From the NCBI GenBank assembly GCA_002869845.2, contig NEWS02000004.1, positions 301,272 through 345,138 of the forward strand: a stretch of DNA of 43,867 nt, in the 5' to 3' direction. The notes beneath the pieces are model-generated. The model was not told the origin of the DNA, searched no databases, and saw nothing but the letters and a program-made list of their open reading frames with translations. Positions 28,345 to 37,669 of this stretch are shown piece after piece. The DNA comes from Nitrospira sp. CG24B. GTDB taxonomy: Bacteria > Nitrospirota > Nitrospiria > Nitrospirales > Nitrospiraceae. The stretch's first letter is position 1. The number at the start of each line of letters is the position of its first letter. The position numbers and the translations under genes were made by a program.

Positions 28345-28950
28345 TTACTCCGCAATCGTAACCGTCATTTCCACACGCTCTTTCGGATTATCCCGTTCAT
28401 CGCGTGCCAGGTTGACGATCTTGTCGGCCACCCCGATGCCCTTCGTCACCTCGCCAAACACGGAGTACTTGCGGTCCAGAAATCGCGAGTCCTCGACGAC
28501 GATGAAGAACTGGGAACCGCCCGTATCCGGATCAGCTGCCCTGGCCATAGAGACAATGCCACGTTTGTGGGGGATGTCGCTGAACTCCGCCTTAACTGTA
28601 TGGCCAGGCCCCCCCTGTCCATAGGTATCCTTTTTGAGTGAGTCTTTCGTATTGGGGTCACCACCTTGGATCATGAAGCCGGGAATGACGCGATGGAAAA
28701 TCGTCCCATTGTAAAATCCTGATTTTGCGAGCTTGGTAAAATTCTCCACATGTTTTGGCGCAATATCCGGATAGAACTTGATCTCGATATCCCCGAATTT
28801 TGTCTTGACGATCGCCCGTGGCCCTTTCGGTGCCTCAGTCTTTGAGCTCGTGGTTGTATCAGCAGCTGCAACCGACCCGATCCCCGAAACCGACAGAGCC
28901 ACCCCAACCAACATCCCCATAACCACGCGCCATCCAGCTTGCCTCAACAT
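28345..28950 (-). CDS. Secreted cyclophilin-type peptidyl-prolyl isomerase
   Basis: A 201-residue protein with a signal peptide (MLRQAGWRVVMGMLVGVALSVSG..., cleavage near VAAA) and then a cyclophilin domain. Landmarks: VKTKFGDIEIKFYPDIAPKHVENF, FHRVIPGFMIQGGDP (catalytic Arg, about residue 88) and GIVSMARAADPDTGGSQFFIV. It catalyses proline cis/trans isomerisation, most likely in the periplasm. The ATG at 28950 has GGAGG 8 bp upstream; the in-frame extension to 29010 is rejected. Last gene of the fab/rnc block. Confidence 0.92.
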   Translation of the reverse strand: MLRQAGWRVVMGMLVGVALSVSGIGSVAAADTTTSSKTEAPKGPRAIVKTKFGDIEIKFYPDIAPKHVENFTKLAKSGFYNGTIFHRVIPGFMIQGGDPNTKDSLKKDTYGQGGPGHTVKAEFSDIPHKRGIVSMARAADPDTGGSQFFIVVEDSRFLDRKYSVFGEVTKGIGVADKIVNLARDERDNPKERVEMTVTIAE

Positions 28951-29006
28951 CACCGACCTCCTATACAGTTCAAAACCAAGGTTTCGCCATTGTAACACGG
29001 ACGGGC

Positions 29007-29714
29007 TCACCGTTCAGCCTCCTCCAGCGCTCGTTGCGCCGCCTCCTGTTCTGCTTCCTTCTTGCTGTGTCCTCGGCCAATTCCAAATACTCTGTCATTC
29101 ACCTGCACTTCCACTTCAAATACCTTTTGATGATCCGGCCCAGTTTCGCGTACGATCACATACCGAGGCAACAATTCATACCGCTTTTGGCACCATTCCT
29201 GGAAGCGCGTCTTGTAGTCATCTCCTCCCGGTTGCTCTTGCAGAATATCGATGTGGAGCAGCTCATCAGTCAGCACCTCAATTGTGAAGTTTCGACTTGC
29301 CTCAAACCCGCCATCAAGATAGACCGCCGCAATAACGGCCTCCAACGCATCCGCGAGCAGTGAGGTCTTGTCGCGCCCATTCGAGAGTTCTTCACCTCGA
29401 CCAAGTTTCAGTCTGGCACCGAGATCCAGCCGCCTGGCGGCATTCGCTAAGGGCGCTTCGCTCACGAGCGACGCTTTGAGTTTTGAGAGAGCCCCTTCAC
29501 TCAACTCAGGATATCGCCTCGCAAGATAATCGCTCATGATGAGCGACAACACGGCATCTCCTAAAAACTCAAGCCGCTCATTATGCTTTCGACCGGAATC
29601 TCGACGCTCATTCACGTACGATTTGTGGGTCAACGCTTCGATTAGGAAGCTCGGATTTGTGAATCGATAGCTCGATATGGCGGGAGAAGAATCGGCTGAA
29701 GGAGCCGGCGTCAT
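29007..29714 (-). CDS. rnc: Ribonuclease III
   Basis: A 235-residue double-strand-specific RNase that processes rRNA and structured mRNA. The RIIID signature HNERLEFLGDAVL is at 44-56, with a second conserved acidic patch in LLADALEAVIAAVYLDGG. The C-terminal dsRNA-binding domain (YKTRFQEWCQKR..., then FGIGRGHSKKEAEQEAAQRAL) is complete. It begins 13 bp after fabF, a common gene pairing. No obvious Shine-Dalgarno precedes the ATG at 29714. Confidence 0.96.
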   Translation of the reverse strand: MTPAPSADSSPAISSYRFTNPSFLIEALTHKSYVNERRDSGRKHNERLEFLGDAVLSLIMSDYLARRYPELSEGALSKLKASLVSEAPLANAARRLDLGARLKLGRGEELSNGRDKTSLLADALEAVIAAVYLDGGFEASRNFTIEVLTDELLHIDILQEQPGGDDYKTRFQEWCQKRYELLPRYVIVRETGPDHQKVFEVEVQVNDRVFGIGRGHSKKEAEQEAAQRALEEAER

Positions 29715-29727
29715 CGTGACACGCGCA

Positions 29728-30990
29728 CTACGCGTCCAGCCTCGTGAAGATCAAACAGGCGTTCACTCCACCAAATCCAAAGGAATTCGACAATGCCGTT
29801 TTAATGGCAGACGGTCGTGCCTTATTGGGAACATAGTCCAAATCACAGGCCGGATCCGGATGATCTAGATTAATCGTAGGAGGAAGAACACCGTGAAATA
29901 GCGCCAGCAGACTAAAGACGGCCTCGATCCCACCGGCAGCGCCGAGAAGATGCCCGGTCATAGACTTGGTCGAGCTGACTGGAATGCGAAACGCCTGTTC
30001 GCCGAATACCTGTTTGATCGCTCGAGTCTCAATGGCATCGGCCATCGTCGACGTACCATGTGCATTGATATACCCGATCTGATCGCGATTGATTCCGGCG
30101 TCTTTGAGCGCGAGCTCCATGCAGCGGACAGCCCCCTCACCCTCTTCCGGCGGCGCGGTGATATGGTACGCATCGCTGTTCATCCCATATCCGATGATCT
30201 CGCCGTAAATTCTAACCCCACGCCGAAGGGCATGTTCCAATTCCTCAATCACAAGAACCCCTGCCCCCTCGCCCAGCACAAATCCATCCCGGTCCTTGTC
30301 GAACGGACGGCTCGCCTTCGTCGGTTCGTCATTCCGGAACGACAACGCCTTGGCCGAGGCAAATCCCGCGACACCCAGTGGAGTAACCGCCGCTTCAGCT
30401 CCACCGGCCACCATGACATCAGCATCGCCACGTTGAATCAGGCGGTACGCATCCCCGATGCAATGATTACCCGTGGCGCAAGCCGTCACCGCACACGAGT
30501 TGGGCCCCTTGGCTCCGATCCGAATCGCCACCTGCCCGGACGCCAAATTGATGATGGTCATTGGAATAAAAAACGGCGAGACGCGACCCGGCCCCTTGGC
30601 TCTGAGCACATCATGATAGTGCTCGATCGACCCGAGCCCGCCGATCCCAGAGCCAATGTACACACCGACCTTCGTAGCCTCTTCCGGCGCGACCTTGAGA
30701 CCGGCGTCATCCACTGCCAATTGGGCAGCGCCCACGGCGTAGTGGATGAACGTATCCATCTTCTTGATCTCTTTTTTTTCGATGAACTGAGCCGGATCGA
30801 AGTCTTTCACCTCACCCGCAATTTGGGCATCATATCCCGTCGGGTCGAATCTGGTGATCCGACCGATCCCGGACTCACCGGCACAGATCGCCTTCCAGGT
30901 CTTCTCAACACCCGTCCCCAGTGGTGTCACGAGCCCAAGACCGGTGACCACAACACGCCGTACGGCTCGATCAGCCATTCCTGCCGACAT
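29728..30990 (-). CDS. fabF: Beta-ketoacyl-ACP synthase II
   Basis: A 420-residue condensing enzyme of fatty-acid elongation. Active-site cysteine in [12 protein letters not shown], with the histidines in [11 protein letters not shown] and [20 protein letters not shown]. The start ATG at 30990 lies 2 bp after the acpP stop; an in-frame ATG at 30978 is a possible alternative. The acpP-fabF order is the universal arrangement. Confidence 0.97.
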   Translation of the reverse strand: MSAGMADRAVRRVVVTGLGLVTPLGTGVEKTWKAICAGESGIGRITRFDPTGYDAQIAGEVKDFDPAQFIEKKEIKKMDTFIHYAVGAAQLAVDDAGLKVAPEEATKVGVYIGSGIGGLGSIEHYHDVLRAKGPGRVSPFFIPMTIINLASGQVAIRIGAKGPNSCAVTACATGNHCIGDAYRLIQRGDADVMVAGGAEAAVTPLGVAGFASAKALSFRNDEPTKASRPFDKDRDGFVLGEGAGVLVIEELEHALRRGVRIYGEIIGYGMNSDAYHITAPPEEGEGAVRCMELALKDAGINRDQIGYINAHGTSTMADAIETRAIKQVFGEQAFRIPVSSTKSMTGHLLGAAGGIEAVFSLLALFHGVLPPTINLDHPDPACDLDYVPNKARPSAIKTALSNSFGFGGVNACLIFTRLDA

Positions 30991-30992
30991 AC

Positions 30993-31226
30993 TTAGGACT
31001 TTTCCTTGATGTAGTCCAACGCCTTCCCAACGGTCAGAATCTTTTCCGCATCCTCATCGGGAATTTCGATCGAGAATTCTTCCTCCAAGGCCATGACCAG
31101 CTCGACAGTATCGAGCGAATCAGCGCCAAGATCTTCAACGAAGGAGGCTTCCGGCGTCACCTCACCCTCTTCTACCCCGAGTTGTTCGGCAATAATCTTC
31201 TTGACTCGCTCATCAACAGTTGCCAT
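30993..31226 (-). CDS. acpP: Acyl carrier protein
   Basis: A 77-residue acidic carrier protein. The phosphopantetheine serine is S37 in [18 protein letters not shown] precedes the ATG at 31226; the longer frame to 31307 is noise. Central carrier for the surrounding fab genes. Confidence 0.97.
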   Translation of the reverse strand: MATVDERVKKIIAEQLGVEEGEVTPEASFVEDLGADSLDTVELVMALEEEFSIEIPDEDAEKILTVGKALDYIKEKS

Positions 31227-31317
31227 CGCTATGACTACCTCCTTCCCCAGTATGACCCCGCTGCACCGACACATGGGGGGATCTGTGGCGGCCGTACATC
31301 CAAACAATTCGCTGTGC

Positions 31318-32061
31318 TTACACCATCAACATCCCGCCGTTCACGTGCAAAACATGACCGGTGATGTAGGCTGCATCCTCGGATACCAAAAACCGCACGG
31401 CTGCCGCAATATCCGCCGGTGTTCCCAGGCGTCCCAACGGGATTTGCTTCAGAAGCGTGTCCTTCACATCAGCCGATAGGCCATGGGTCATAGCCGTGTC
31501 GATGAATCCGGGCGCCACCGCATTCACTGTGACATTACGGCTGGCATACTCCCGCCCGACGGTTTTTGTAAACCCGATCACCGCCGCCTTCGAGGCCGAG
31601 TAATTGGCCTGCCCTGCATTCCCAATGACCCCAACGATCGAGGCGATGTTGACGATGCGACCATACCGTTGCTTGGTCATCGGCTGCAAGACCGCTTTCG
31701 TGCAGTTAAACGTCCCGTTCAGATTGATCTGAAGCACCAGATTCCAATCTTCTTCCTTCATCCGTAACAACAAGCCATCACGAGTAATCCCGGCATTATT
31801 GACGAGGATGTCCACCTTCCCCCAGGCCTTCATGACTTGCTCAACCATCGCCTTGGTTTCATTGGCATCAGCCACGTTGACCTTGATGTTCAGCGCTTTC
31901 CGCCCGAGCTTCTCGACGGAAGCGACCGTTTCCACGGAACGGCTGGGGTCCAGATCAGCTACGGCAATGTCGGCCCCCGCTTGAGCGAGGCATTCAGCAA
32001 TAGCCCGACCGATACCTTGCGCAGCGCCGGTGACAATGGCAGTTTTTCCTTGTAGTGACAT
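31318..32061 (-). CDS. fabG: 3-oxoacyl-ACP reductase
   Basis: A 247-residue short-chain dehydrogenase that reduces 3-oxoacyl-ACP with NADPH. Cofactor motif [12 protein letters not shown] (about 11-22), NNAGI, and the catalytic Ser and YSASK(A) motif (Tyr and Lys). The C-terminus [12 protein letters not shown] is typical. It lies between fabD and acpP. Confidence 0.96.
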   Translation of the reverse strand: MSLQGKTAIVTGAAQGIGRAIAECLAQAGADIAVADLDPSRSVETVASVEKLGRKALNIKVNVADANETKAMVEQVMKAWGKVDILVNNAGITRDGLLLRMKEEDWNLVLQINLNGTFNCTKAVLQPMTKQRYGRIVNIASIVGVIGNAGQANYSASKAAVIGFTKTVGREYASRNVTVNAVAPGFIDTAMTHGLSADVKDTLLKQIPLGRLGTPADIAAAVRFLVSEDAAYITGHVLHVNGGMLMV

Positions 32062-32137
32062 TTCAGACCTTTCAGACGATACGTTAACAGGCCGACAGGG
32101 AATTCGTCACCTGGTTTTCCATGCGAACAGTTAGGCC

Positions 32138-33073
32138 TTAGCTGACCGCCTTGAGTGTCGCGTCCAAGGACTTTGGATCGTTCACATTCAACAGTGTCGC
32201 GTCAGGAAGGATTCGCCTAATCAATCCAGTCAAGACAGTGCCAGGGCCAATTTCGACAAACGTCGTGACACCCATTCTTCCCATGGTCTGCACGGTATCC
32301 TCCCACAGCACGGAAGAGGGTAGCTGACGGACCAGTGATGCCTGGATCTCGCCTGCCCGGCTGATTGCTTTGGCCTCTGCATTATTCACCAGAGGGGCGC
32401 TCAGGTCCGACCACCGAACCGTGGCTAAATCCTTCGCCAATCGATCGGCGGCTTGTTGCATCAACGGGGTATGAACCGGCACACTGACCGGCAAGGGGAT
32501 GGCCTTTTTACAGCCTTGCGTTTTAGCCAATTCAATGGCCCGTTCCACCGCCGCCCTTTCACCGGCAATCACCACCTGCCCAGGCGAATTGAAGTTTGCG
32601 GCCGCAACGACCCCGACCGATGACGCCATACGGCAGACTTCTTTGACAACCTCGGCGTTCAATCCCAACAAGGCCGCAACGAGACCGGTTCCTGGAGCCA
32701 CGGCTTCGGACATGTAGCGCCCCCGCTTCTGAACCAGGCCGACGGCATCACGAAAGGACACGCCGCCTGCCGCAACCATCGCTGAATACTCACCCAAACT
32801 ATGCCCAGCCACCGCAACCGGATTGATCCCGACCGGTTCAAATAGTTTCCACGCCGCCACACTACTCACAAGCAAAGCCGGCTGGGTGAATTCCGTGAGA
32901 TTGAGTCGTTCAGCTGGTCCCGTGAAGCACAACTTGGCGATATCATACCCTAAGACCGTAGAGGCCTCATCATAGACGGGTTTCAATGAGGAATGCGCAT
33001 CATAGAGCGCCTTCCCCATCCCGACTGACTGGGAACCCTGTCCAGGGAAAACAAACCCAATTTTTAGAGCCAT
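32138..33073 (-). CDS. fabD: Malonyl-CoA:ACP transacylase
   Basis: A 311-residue enzyme loading malonyl groups onto ACP. FPGQGSQSVGMG is at the N-terminus, the nucleophile is S92 in GHSLGEYSA, and the catalytic His is in the VPVHTPLM segment. The ATG at 33073 has no visible Shine-Dalgarno (a C-rich run precedes it), so expression may rely on coupling. Confidence 0.96.
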   Translation of the reverse strand: MALKIGFVFPGQGSQSVGMGKALYDAHSSLKPVYDEASTVLGYDIAKLCFTGPAERLNLTEFTQPALLVSSVAAWKLFEPVGINPVAVAGHSLGEYSAMVAAGGVSFRDAVGLVQKRGRYMSEAVAPGTGLVAALLGLNAEVVKEVCRMASSVGVVAAANFNSPGQVVIAGERAAVERAIELAKTQGCKKAIPLPVSVPVHTPLMQQAADRLAKDLATVRWSDLSAPLVNNAEAKAISRAGEIQASLVRQLPSSVLWEDTVQTMGRMGVTTFVEIGPGTVLTGLIRRILPDATLLNVNDPKSLDATLKAVS

Positions 33074-33194
33074 GGGGGGTTAGATATCTTCGAAATTCCG
33101 TGTAAAGTCAACGGGAAAAGTTGCCACAGACCGCCTTCCCTCAATCACGAGACGTCCACATCGGAATGGCCCTGGATCATGACCTGGTTGTTCC

Positions 33195-34169
33195 CTACCA
33201 TCGGATGACCGCAGAGGCCCAGGTTAATCCTGCCCCAAACGCCCCGAGCATCACCAACGAGCCATCCTTGATACGCCCCTCACGAACCGCTTCATCCAAG
33301 GCGATCGGAATAGACGCGGCGGAAGTATTCCCATATCGCTCGACATTCAGCATGACCTTTTCGATCGGAAGGCCGAGCCGCTCCATCACCGCCTTGAGAA
33401 TCCGAATATTGGCCTGGTGGGGCACATAGAGATCGATATCTTCCACACGGAGATGATTCGCGGAAAGAGTCGAGCGGGCAATCTCTTCCAAGGTGCGTAC
33501 GGCAACTTTGAACGTCTCGTTCCCTTTCATCTTGATGTACTGCAGGCGCTCCGTAAGCACTTTTTCGGAGGGTGGAGTACGGGAGCCTCCTCCCGGCACC
33601 ATGATCAACTCACAGAGCGTCCCGTCGGAGCGGAGGTGAGTCGAGAGGATCCCTCGTTTTCCATCGCTGGCACTGATAACGGCCGCACCAGCCCCATCCC
33701 CAAACAGCACGCAGGTGTTCCGGTCGGTCCAATCGGTAATGGCAGACATCACCTCTGATCCGATGACTAAGACGTGACGCATCCCCGTTTTAATGTACGC
33801 ATCTGCCACTGAAAGCGCGTAGACAAATCCACAGCAGGCGGCCGACAGATCGCACGCCGCCGCTTTGGTCGCACCGAGTTGATGCTGGACGAGACAGGCC
33901 GTGGCAGGGAGCGGATAATCACCCGTACAGGTGGCGACCAAAATCATGTCGAGATCGGTTGCCGACAGACCCGCGGCCGTCAACGCCCGTTTCCCGGCCT
34001 GAACCGCCAAATCCGAACAGGCTTCTCCGGTGGCGGCAATCCGCCGCTCTTGGATTCCGGTCCGTTCGCGAATCCATTCATCAGACGTGGCTACCATGCG
34101 CTCAAGATCCGCATTCGTCAGCACTCTGGCAGGCACATAAGAGCCGATCCCCACAATGCAGGCTTTCAT
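33195..34169 (-). CDS. fabH: Beta-ketoacyl-ACP synthase III
   Basis: A 324-residue initiating condensing enzyme. The catalytic cysteine is C112 in DLSAACCGFVYAL, the His is in VPHQANIRI and the Asn in RYGNTSAASIPIAL. The adjacent second Cys (C113) takes the place of the more usual Ala or Ser. The ATG overlaps the plsX stop by 4 bp (ATGA). Confidence 0.96.
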   Translation of the reverse strand: MKACIVGIGSYVPARVLTNADLERMVATSDEWIRERTGIQERRIAATGEACSDLAVQAGKRALTAAGLSATDLDMILVATCTGDYPLPATACLVQHQLGATKAAACDLSAACCGFVYALSVADAYIKTGMRHVLVIGSEVMSAITDWTDRNTCVLFGDGAGAAVISASDGKRGILSTHLRSDGTLCELIMVPGGGSRTPPSEKVLTERLQYIKMKGNETFKVAVRTLEEIARSTLSANHLRVEDIDLYVPHQANIRILKAVMERLGLPIEKVMLNVERYGNTSAASIPIALDEAVREGRIKDGSLVMLGAFGAGLTWASAVIRW

Positions 34170-35185
34170 GGTTTCTCTTCTACCACAGGCTGGGATTGAC
34201 TCTCTTCAATGTCCCGTTGAATCAGCTCGTGCACATGGCCTTCCGCCATGCGCTTGGCTCGTCGAATCGCATTCTTAATCGCCTTCGCTGATGATCGGCC
34301 ATGGCAAATCATCGTAATTCCGTTGACGCCCAACAATGGGGCGCCGCCGAACTCTGCATAATCCGTTTTTCGTTTCAGATTCATCAACGGCCCAGCCATC
34401 AACGGATACGCGAGGCGGCCGATAAAACTACCCGCGATCTCCTTGAGCAACAGCTTCTTAATCATCTCCGCCACGCCTTCGGAGATCTTCAAGGCGACGT
34501 TCCCGATAAACCCGTCGCAGACGACAATATCGGCAACGCCGCTATACACATCGCGACCCTCAACATTTCCCACAAAATTCATCGAACTGCCTTTGAGGAG
34601 CTTGAACGCTTCTTTGGTGACTTCGTTGCCCTTGCTGTCTTCTTCGCCGATGCTCAGAAGACCGACACGGGGATTTGGTTTCCCGAGCAAATGCTTTCCA
34701 TACTCATGGCCCATCACGGCGAATTGCTCGAGATGCTTGGCGGTGCAGTCGACGTTGGCCCCCACATCGAGCATGATCGCTTCCCCGCCCAGCGTCGGCA
34801 GGCTGGTGGCAATCGCCGGCCGCTCCACCCCCTTCGTCAGTCCTAACACGAAGAACGACGCCACCATGCTCGCCCCGGTGTTCCCAGGGCTCACGACCCC
34901 GTGGGCATAGCCGTTCTTGACCAACTCAGTTGCCACCCAAATCGACGAGTCCCGCTTCTTCCGAGCGACGGCGGCCGGCGACTCATGCATTCCGACGACC
35001 TGAGACGCATGCCGAATGGTGAGGCGTGAATCGTGACTAGCCTGACGCGCACATTCCTGTTTGAGGGTTGTTTCGTCACCGACGAGAATGACCTCGACGT
35101 CAAACTCTTTCACCGCCTGAAGAGCACCCTCGACACACGGTGCGGGGCCATGATCCCCCCCCACCGCGTCGAGCGCGATCGTCAT
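34166..35185 (-). CDS. plsX: Phosphate acyltransferase
   Basis: A 339-residue enzyme making acyl-phosphate from acyl-ACP for phospholipid synthesis. N-terminus MTIALDAVGGDHGPAPCVEG, later VSPGNTGASMVASFF, MLDVGANVDCTAKHL and VVCDGFIGNVALKISEG. The ATG at 35185 matches the typical family start; a GTG at 35203 would add six residues. It sits between rpmF and fabH, the classic yceD-rpmF-plsX-fabH order. Confidence 0.95.
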   Translation of the reverse strand: MTIALDAVGGDHGPAPCVEGALQAVKEFDVEVILVGDETTLKQECARQASHDSRLTIRHASQVVGMHESPAAVARKKRDSSIWVATELVKNGYAHGVVSPGNTGASMVASFFVLGLTKGVERPAIATSLPTLGGEAIMLDVGANVDCTAKHLEQFAVMGHEYGKHLLGKPNPRVGLLSIGEEDSKGNEVTKEAFKLLKGSSMNFVGNVEGRDVYSGVADIVVCDGFIGNVALKISEGVAEMIKKLLLKEIAGSFIGRLAYPLMAGPLMNLKRKTDYAEFGGAPLLGVNGITMICHGRSSAKAIKNAIRRAKRMAEGHVHELIQRDIEESQSQPVVEEKP

Positions 35186-35301
35186 GCGAGATGGTGTACT
35201 CACGGATGGTGTTGGAAAGACTGGCTGAACACGCGTCGCCCCCTGGGCTCACGTCAGACGTGCTGGGAAACTCGCGCCATGGACCGAATTGGACAACCTG
35301 C

Positions 35302-35487
35302 TCACGCCTCTTCGACCTGAATGACGGCCTTGCCTTTATAGGTCCCACAGTTCAAACAGGTGTAATGCGGCAGCTTCATCTCGTGGCACTGTGGACACAC
35401 CGCCATCCCCGGAGGGGTCATACGCAGCTTTTGGGTACGACGCTTGTCGCGTCTCGCCCGTGAATGTTTATGCTTTGGATTGGGCAT
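35302..35487 (-). CDS. rpmF: 50S ribosomal protein L32
   Basis: A 61-residue basic protein, MPNPKHKHSRARRDKRRTQK, with zinc-type knuckles CPQC and CLNC. Size, N-terminus and position between yceD and plsX are those of L32. Confidence 0.97.
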   Translation of the reverse strand: MPNPKHKHSRARRDKRRTQKLRMTPPGMAVCPQCHEMKLPHYTCLNCGTYKGKAVIQVEEA

Positions 35488-35522
35488 GATGACTCCTTCT
35501 TCTGTTCGATTCGGACCACCCT

Positions 35523-36122
35523 TCAGCGCTCACCGGGGTCCCTCAGCTTTTCTTTCATCGTCCGCAACACCTGAAACGGGTTTCCCGTCTGCTCTTCACG
35601 ACAACGACACGGACCTGCATTCAAATCTTTCCCACAACGAGGACAGAGGCCGAGACAGTCGTCGGAACACAGCGGGTGCATTGGCGAAGCAAGAATCAAT
35701 TGTTCCCGCAACATCGGCGCCAGCTCCAGATGATCGCCCACGTAGTAATATAGATCATCATTCTGCTCTTCAGGCTCGGCCTCAACCGCCGGTGTCTCTT
35801 TTCTATGCCGTGAATCGGTTCGCTTTGCGGCAGTCGTCACCGCCTTTATCTTTGCTTCACGTTCATAGGCCACATGGATGGAAAAGGCCATCGACTCGTC
35901 AAAATCCTTGAGGCAGCGCACACATTGACGGATCGCCGTTCCTTCCACCACTCCAGTCACGCAAATCGTGCGATCAACCGCGCGAAGATCAAGTCCGATC
36001 GCCAAGGGCCCTCGAATGCACACATCCGCATCCGTCAGTGCCAACTCTTCGCCCGTCAAATCTCCCGACAACGAGAGCCCCTCTGCCGTGATATCCGCGA
36101 TTTTCGGTATCAACACATCCAT
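35523..36122 (-). CDS. YceD/DUF177-family protein
   Basis: A 199-residue acidic protein of the DUF177 (YceD) family, linked to 23S rRNA and large-subunit accumulation in other organisms. The family pattern is CVRCLKDF in the middle and a C-terminal cysteine cluster CSDDCLGLCPRCGKDLNAG. The ATG at 36122, preceded by GGGGGTG, gives the usual family start. A GTG at 36179 also has an upstream purine run and remains possible (218 residues). Directly upstream of rpmF, as in most bacteria. Confidence 0.85.
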   Translation of the reverse strand: MDVLIPKIADITAEGLSLSGDLTGEELALTDADVCIRGPLAIGLDLRAVDRTICVTGVVEGTAIRQCVRCLKDFDESMAFSIHVAYEREAKIKAVTTAAKRTDSRHRKETPAVEAEPEEQNDDLYYYVGDHLELAPMLREQLILASPMHPLCSDDCLGLCPRCGKDLNAGPCRCREEQTGNPFQVLRTMKEKLRDPGER

Positions 36123-36184
36123 GGTCACCCCCGACAGCGTGCCGCTGCCCCATCCCGATGCATCGAAATCGCCTTTCACGTTCG

Positions 36185-36433
36185 TTATCGCTCCTCGGCA
36201 AAGCTAATGATAGCGATATGCCGAGCCCGCTTGACGGCCACCGTCAGTTCACGCTGATGACGCATGCAATTCCCAGAAATACGGCGTGGAACAATGCGAC
36301 CGCGCTCCGACAAAAAATTTCTGAGCAGACCCGCGTCTTTGAAATCAATCGGCGCCTTTTCCAAACAAAATCTGCAGGGACGCCTCCGCTGAAACAATCG
36401 CCCCCCGCCACGTTCGTTTTCACCTCGATCCAT
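36185..36433 (-). CDS. rpsR: 30S ribosomal protein S18
   Basis: An 82-residue ribosomal protein. The Cys-containing form [14 protein letters not shown] is followed by [19 protein letters not shown] and [19 protein letters not shown] lies before the ATG at 36433. Part of rpsF-ssb-rpsR; the usual fourth member rplI is not in this cluster. Confidence 0.97.
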   Translation of the reverse strand: MDRGENERGGGRLFQRRRPCRFCLEKAPIDFKDAGLLRNFLSERGRIVPRRISGNCMRHQRELTVAVKRARHIAIISFAEER

Positions 36434-36457
36434 TACTGCCTCCTCATGCTCCTGCCA

Positions 36458-36856
36458 TTAACCTTCTTCACCCATTTCATAGCCAGGCTCGTCATGCACT
36501 GGAGATTCGGCACTGGGACCACCTTCTTGGCGCTTAGGCATGAAGGTCACAGTCTGTGCAACCACCTCGTGCTTGCTGCGCTTTTGCCCATCTTCAGTTT
36601 CCCATCGGCGTTGCTGCAACCGACCTTCGACGATCGCCCCGTTGCCTTTGCTGAGATACTGCCCACAATGTTCCGCCTGCTTGCCGAATACGACGATATC
36701 AACAAAACACACTTCTTCCTTCAAGTCATCACCCTGCTTAAACCGACGGCTCACCGCTAAGCCAAAACTCGCCACCGGAGTCCCGCTCGGCGTATACCGA
36801 AGCTCAGGATTCCGGGTGAGGTTTCCCATCAGAATGACTTTATTAAACCCGGCCAC
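36458..36856 (-). CDS. ssb: Single-stranded DNA-binding protein
   Basis: A 132-residue OB-fold protein. It starts MAGFNKVILMGNLTRNPELR, with WGIVEGRL-type strands (GAIVEGRLQQRRWETEDGQ). The C-terminal tail is acidic but ends GYEMGEEG and not with the usual DDIPF-type tip. That tip normally binds partner proteins, so this ending is worth noting. It overlaps the end of rpsF by 14 bp. Confidence 0.95.
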   Translation of the reverse strand: MAGFNKVILMGNLTRNPELRYTPSGTPVASFGLAVSRRFKQGDDLKEEVCFVDIVVFGKQAEHCGQYLSKGNGAIVEGRLQQRRWETEDGQKRSKHEVVAQTVTFMPKRQEGGPSAESPVHDEPGYEMGEEG

Positions 36857-37190
36857 CGTCAGACTCCTGCGCTGAGGCTTCTACTGGATGCCGTTCCACC
36901 AAGGGTTTCTCGTGATGGATCGTCAGAAATTTGATGATGTTGTCTTCTAATCGATACGCCCGTTCGAGTTCACCGACGGTATTGTTCGGCGCCTTAAAGT
37001 AGAAATAGGCGTAGGTCCCCTTCCGCTCGCGACGCACTTCGTAGGCGAGTTTTTTCTTTCCTAAATTCTCGGCTTTGATGAATTCTGCGCCGGTCTTATC
37101 GGCGACGTTTTTCATCTTGTCGATGAGCGTCTTCGTCTCCTCATCGGAGACGGACGGACGAATAATAAACAGAGACTCGTAGAGCTCCAT
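36843..37190 (-). CDS. rpsF: 30S ribosomal protein S6
   Basis: A 115-residue protein: MELYESLFIIRPSVSDEE, LGKKKLAYEVRRERKGTYAYFYF, and RAYRLEDNIIKFLTI. First gene of the long translation/fatty-acid block; a strong promoter lies 80-110 bp upstream. Confidence 0.97.
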   Translation of the reverse strand: MELYESLFIIRPSVSDEETKTLIDKMKNVADKTGAEFIKAENLGKKKLAYEVRRERKGTYAYFYFKAPNNTVGELERAYRLEDNIIKFLTIHHEKPLVERHPVEASAQESDGGRV

Positions 37191-37270
37191 GCAGCGATCC
37201 TCCTGGACAAAGGCCCCCGAACCAGTCGAGAGCGAGGTGTAGGACGCCTATTTGGCGTAAAGAACGGTGG

Positions 37271-37300
37271 ACCGTAGCACAGGGGAGAAACGACTGTCAA
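37271..37300 (-). promoter_or_regulatory. Promoter of the rpsF-ssb-rpsR block
   Basis: Minus strand: TTGACA (37295-37300), 18-bp spacer, TACGGT (37271-37276). Predicted start near 37264, leader about 75 nt. The same 18-bp spacing appears at the por and acl promoters. Confidence 0.65.
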
Positions 37301-37595
37301 ACAAACGGCAGGAGGAACAGTGAGTTATCATGTTGTTGGACTCAATTTTCTTATTGCGATCGAACCATCGCGCCTTGGGACATGGATTGTGCTTGCTCCA
37401 TGTCTTATCCTTGAGAAATCCATGAGAGGTCAGCCCCTTCAACAATTCCTCCTTACTCGACTCGCTCAATGTGCCAAGAATCTGAAAAATCCGGAGGCGA
37501 GTCACGGCCTGTAGTCAATGGAGCCTCGCCTGAATAGGACTACCGTGAGATTCTGTACGCCATAAGTCATTAAGAATACATGTACAACCAGCCAG
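37301..37595. other. Gene-poor gap between rpsF promoter and Fic control region
   Basis: Two short overlapping frames on opposite strands (37248-37505 minus, 37320-37514 plus) show no family feature, and the minus one covers the rpsF promoter. I see no RNA gene or repeat here. Confidence 0.4.
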
Positions 37596-37669
37596 TGAGC
37601 TGATTTCCATCTTTAATCGGCTCACATTTGACGCTTTCAATGAGCCGAATAACTGCTATAATCGGCTCA
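37596..37669 (+). promoter_or_regulatory. Duplicated 29-bp operator over the fic promoter
   Basis: Two palindromes of identical length, 37596-37624 and 37641-37669, spaced 45 bp start to start. Both have the arms TGAGC(C/T)GA and ATCGGCTCA. The second covers a perfect TATAAT -10 box (37657-37662) and the A of the fic ATG. A bound protein would therefore block both transcription and start-codon access. Confidence 0.75.

Noticed and set aside
37248..37505. 85-residue minus-strand frame upstream of rpsF
   Set aside because: It covers the consensus rpsF promoter, has no ribosome-binding site and competes with an equally long plus-strand frame. No family feature.
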